A model generated the notes under the pieces. That model was given only the letters and a program-made list of their open reading frames with translations, was not told the DNA's origin and searched no databases. 7,720 nucleotides of DNA, from contig JASLSL010000293.1 of assembly GCA_030743445.1 (NCBI GenBank), positions 1-7,720 of the forward strand, written 5' to 3'. Source of the stretch: Alphaproteobacteria bacterium (lineage in GTDB: Bacteria > Pseudomonadota > Alphaproteobacteria > UBA8366). The translations under genes and the position numbers were made by a program. Of the stretch, positions 5,607-7,720 are shown piece after piece (position 1 is the stretch's first letter; every line of letters begins with the position of its first letter).

Positions 5607-6376
5607 TTCTTCGCGACGACCAATTCGCTGACATAGGCGACCGGGAGCGAGCCGTCCTCTTCGGCGTGACGGGTCGCGATCTCGCGCGCCTGTTTGAACG
5701 CCGCTTCCTTGCCGAGCGCCTTGATCGCGGCCTGCGCCTTGTTCGAGGACGAGAACATGCCGACGAAGGAGTCGACGTCCATCGGCCGGATCCAGGCCTC
5801 GCGGTGCATCGACAGCCCCGCGACCCAGTCGAGCGCCTCGAGTTCGGCCTCGAGGTCGTAGGCGCGATAGTCGCGCCGGTAGCCCGGCGCATGGGTCTCG
5901 AGCAAAGATTCGAAGGCCGACAGAAGCTCGCTCTCCCGCCAATTCCGATTGTTGTTGGCGACCGCCAGGTGCCCGCCCGGCTTCAGGACCCGACCCGCCT
6001 CGCCGTAGAATTTCGGCCGGTCGAACCAGTGGATCGCCTGCCCGACGAACACCAGGTCGAGCGCCCCTTCGGGATAGTCGATGTCCTCCGCGGTGCCCTC
6101 GATGTAGCGCACCGGCAGGTCTTCGGGCGTCGCTTCCATCGCCTCGCGGCGCATGTCGGGGCCGGGCTCGATCCCGGTGACGGTGGCGCGGCGGCCCAAG
6201 GTCTCGGCCAGCGCCCGGGTCGAGATGCCGGTGCCCGACCCGACGTCGATCGCCACCAGCGAACCCGTTGCGGGGAACAGGTCGTTGAGACGACCGAGCA
6301 ACTCCGCCGGGTAGCGTGGGCGGAATTCCTGATAGTTGCCGGCGAGGCCCTGGAAGATTTGCGACGCGTCGGTCAT
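5600..6376 (-). CDS. Class I SAM-dependent methyltransferase
   Basis: Cytoplasmic methyltransferase of 258 residues with a Rossmann-type SAM domain. After the N-terminal IFQGLAGNYQEFRPRYP block comes motif I, A-I-D44-V-G-S-G-T-G50, then the acidic residue of motif II in GIEPGPDM, the GTAEDIDYPEGALDLVFVGQAIHWFD region (motif III/IV, with the QAIHWF signature), and EAGRVLKPGGHLAVA (motif V). The C-terminal ~100 residues are a variable substrate-binding region, so the acceptor cannot be predicted. ATG 6376 has only a weak ribosome site but starts 12 nt after the DUF427 stop, which suggests translational coupling. Gene order YqgE/AlgH, DUF427, methyltransferase reads leftward as one probable transcript. 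Confidence 0.92.
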   Translation of the reverse strand: MTDASQIFQGLAGNYQEFRPRYPAELLGRLNDLFPATGSLVAIDVGSGTGISTRALAETLGRRATVTGIEPGPDMRREAMEATPEDLPVRYIEGTAEDIDYPEGALDLVFVGQAIHWFDRPKFYGEAGRVLKPGGHLAVANNNRNWRESELLSAFESLLETHAPGYRRDYRAYDLEAELEALDWVAGLSMHREAWIRPMDVDSFVGMFSSSNKAQAAIKALGKEAAFKQAREIATRHAEEDGSLPVAYVSELVVAKKG

Positions 6377-6388
6377 AGGGCGAAAGAC

Positions 6389-6769
6389 TCAGCCGTCGAC
6401 GACCTCGATGGCGTCGACCCGGTCGGGGTAGAAGGCGAGGTAGCCGGCGATCTCTTCGACCTCGTCGAACGGCGCCTGGTAGCTCCACACCGCGCTCTCC
6501 GCGACCCGGTCGCCGGCCATGATCGACCAATAGCTGGCGTCGCCTTTGAACGGGCAATGGGTGCCGTGGGTGGTGCTTTGCAGCAGCTCCATGCGCACGT
6601 CCGCGCGCGGGAAATAGCACACCGGGTCGTAGGACGACTCGCGCATCAGCAATACGTTATGGCTGTCGGCGACGGTCTCGCCGTTGAACACGACGCGGTA
6701 GCGCTCCGCGACCGCCGCGATCTCGAGCGGGTAGTCGGGCTTCTTCGCGAAGCCGGGGGCTGCGCTCAT
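6389..6769 (-). CDS. DUF427 domain protein
   Basis: Protein of 126 residues, essentially one DUF427 domain. The start is the ATG at 6769 (minus strand), with GGGAGGAAACG in front; the longer in-frame opening upstream is rejected because it runs into the YqgE/AlgH gene and adds Arg/Asp-rich filler. Family hallmarks are RVVFNGETVADSHNVLLMRE (about 28-47), the conserved H-C-P-F-K-G-D block (THCPFKGDASYWSI) and W-S-Y-Q-A-P followed by IAGYLAFYPDRVDAIEV. The molecular function of DUF427 is not established. It lies 32 nt downstream of the YqgE/AlgH stop and 12 nt upstream of the methyltransferase. Confidence 0.92.
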   Translation of the reverse strand: MSAAPGFAKKPDYPLEIAAVAERYRVVFNGETVADSHNVLLMRESSYDPVCYFPRADVRMELLQSTTHGTHCPFKGDASYWSIMAGDRVAESAVWSYQAPFDEVEEIAGYLAFYPDRVDAIEVVDG

Positions 6770-6801
6770 CGTTTCCTCCCTGTCACTAGACCCGAACCGC
6801 T

Positions 6802-7446
6802 CTAAAGCGTCCGGTACCGGATCTCGACCGCGCGCTTCCATTTGGTCGCCATGTCCTTGTCGAACACGATCTCCAGGTCCACCGGCGCGGTGTACCAATC
6901 CTTGCGGTCCATCTCGTGCTCGAGTTGCCCCGCCGCCCAGCCGGCGTAGCCGACCGCGAAGATGGTGCGCTTCGGTCCTTCGCCCCGCGCCATGGCGGCG
7001 AGCACCCCCGGCTCGGGGCTGACCGCGACGCCCGTGGTGATCAATCGAGTGTCCTGCGCGCGGAACTCGGCCGAGTGGATGACGAAGCCGAATTGCGGCT
7101 GCACCGGGCCGCCGTAATGGATCGGTACGACGCCGGTGGCGTTCTTGCTTTCGATGCCGAGCTTATCGAAGAACTGGGCGAGCTTCGCCCGCCCGATCAC
7201 CCGGTTCACGACCAGCCCCAGCGCACCCTTGTCGTCGTGCTCGACCATGAAGATCACGGATTCCTTGAACCGCGGGTCGCCCATGCTCGGCGTCGCGATC
7301 AGCAGCTTGCCGACCAGATAGTCGCCCGAATCGATCGGTGTGTCGGTGTCCGGCGCCTGGCGCGCGCCGACCAGCGCGCCCGCGGCAGTCAGCAGGAACA
7401 GTACGGGCCAGGCCCGCAGGATATTCCTCGATTTCCGAAGCATCAT
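6802..7446 (-). CDS. YqgE/AlgH family protein with an N-terminal export-like segment
   Basis: Protein of 214 residues. The YqgE/AlgH (UPF0301) core starts near residue 42: DYLVGKLLIATPSMGDPRF, then SVIFMVEHDDKGALGLVVNR, a GGPVQP block and AVGYAGWAAGQLEHEM. Typical YqgE proteins are about 185 residues and cytoplasmic. Here ~40 extra residues precede the core: a basic n-region (MMLRKSRNILR), a hydrophobic run (about 13-26, WPVLFLLTAAGALV), then GARQAPDTDTP. This looks like a signal peptide or membrane anchor. No in-frame ATG between the segment and the core offers a short alternative start. Ribosome binding at ATG 7446 (or ATG 7443) is weak. The molecular function of the family is unresolved; AlgH has been linked to alginate regulation in Pseudomonas. 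Confidence 0.92.
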   Translation of the reverse strand: MMLRKSRNILRAWPVLFLLTAAGALVGARQAPDTDTPIDSGDYLVGKLLIATPSMGDPRFKESVIFMVEHDDKGALGLVVNRVIGRAKLAQFFDKLGIESKNATGVVPIHYGGPVQPQFGFVIHSAEFRAQDTRLITTGVAVSPEPGVLAAMARGEGPKRTIFAVGYAGWAAGQLEHEMDRKDWYTAPVDLEIVFDKDMATKWKRAVEIRYRTL

Positions 7447-7454
7447 CGCCGGTC

Positions 7455-7484
7455 AGTATCGCATCCGCCCGGTTGGGGCGACAG
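7455..7484 (-). promoter_or_regulatory. Candidate promoter for the YqgE/AlgH operon
   Basis: Read on the minus strand, CTGTCG (7484-7479), an 18-nt spacer and GATACT (7460-7455) resemble a sigma-70 promoter with a fair -10 and a poor -35. Transcription would begin near 7448, right at the ATG of 7446, implying an almost leaderless mRNA. This agrees with the lack of a good ribosome site. Confidence 0.3.
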
Positions 7485-7579
7485 CGGAAATTCGATGCCC
7501 GGGGCGGCACTGGACAACCGGGATAGCGGCGGCCATTCTCCGGTCCCGCCCCCGCCCTGTACGGAGGCGAAGGGACGCC

Positions 7580-7720
7580 ATGACCGCCGACCTCGAGAAA
7601 ATGCTTAGCCCCGCCTCGATCGCCATCGTCGGCGCATCGGAGGATGCCAACAAGCTCGGCGGCCGGCCGCTGAAGTTCCTGCAAGACAAGGGCTATGCCG
7701 GCACGATCTATCCGATCAAC
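7580..7720 (+). CDS. Partial acyl-CoA synthetase / acetate-CoA ligase (ADP-forming)-like protein, N-terminus
   Basis: The 47 visible codons run off the right edge. The start is ATG 7580, preceded by AAGGGA at 7570-7575 and an earlier GGAGG at 7563-7567. The protein opens MTADLEKMLSPASIAIVGASED, then KLGGRPLKFL and GYAGTIYPIN. This is the typical N-terminal CoA-binding Rossmann domain of ADP-forming acetyl-CoA synthetase-like proteins, with the P-x-S-I-A-I-V-G-A-S nucleotide-binding signature. Whether the C-terminal ATP-grasp domain is fused cannot be seen. It is divergent from the YqgE/AlgH gene across a 133-nt gap. Confidence 0.88.
   Translation, partial: MTADLEKMLSPASIAIVGASEDANKLGGRPLKFLQDKGYAGTIYPIN

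Noticed and set aside
5580..6620. 346-residue minus-strand frame overlapping the methyltransferase in another frame
   Set aside because: It is rich in Arg, Gly and Pro, with no motifs, whereas the alternative frame carries complete SAM-binding motifs.
5666..6805. 379-residue open frame on the plus strand
   Set aside because: It lies opposite the methyltransferase and DUF427 genes, both of which have clear family motifs; it is a GC-driven shadow.

Overview
The window is high-GC DNA (strong G/C third-position bias in every gene) that looks like a chromosome of an alphaproteobacterium, probably of the Rhodospirillales type. That placement is an inference from composition and protein families; no rRNA or marker gene is present. 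It is dense with protein genes and shows no tRNA, rRNA, CRISPR array, insertion sequence or phage gene.

Left part (1-1769). A partial multi-pass membrane protein gene runs leftward off the edge (467 to 1). Divergent from it is an AhpD / carboxymuconolactone-decarboxylase-like gene (654-1769). This gene is most simply read as a selenoprotein. The frame is interrupted once, by a TGA at 1392-1394, exactly where the second cysteine of the CxxC...H redox motif belongs, and it stays open for 124 more codons of matching protein. A hairpin with the geometry of a bacterial SECIS element starts 17 nt after the TGA. An automatic gene caller would end the protein at 246 residues and lose the active site. 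This is the standout feature of the window.

Middle part (1844-5599, + strand). A GcvA-like LysR regulator is followed by four co-directional genes: a CmcJ/NvfI-type (Fe(II)/2-oxoglutarate-like) oxidoreductase, a small NTF2/lumazine-binding-like protein, a MaoC-like hotdog protein, and a protein of the phosphosulfolactate synthase (ComA) family. A TTGAA-N5-TTCAA palindrome lies in front of lysR. A better version, a 9-bp perfect inverted repeat, sits on the lysR stop codon in front of the oxidoreductase gene. The regulator therefore probably controls itself and the four-gene set. Both the MaoC-like and the ComA-like proteins lack family-typical active-site residues, so the chemistry of this putative pathway is not predictable from the family names.

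Right part (5600-7446, - strand). Three genes read leftward: a YqgE/AlgH-family protein with an unusual N-terminal export-like segment, a DUF427 protein, and a class I SAM-dependent methyltransferase. The methyltransferase and ComA-like genes converge with zero bases between their stop codons, inside a 19-bp palindrome. At 7580 the start of an acyl-CoA synthetase / ADP-forming acetate-CoA ligase-like gene leaves the window on the + strand, divergent from the YqgE/AlgH gene.
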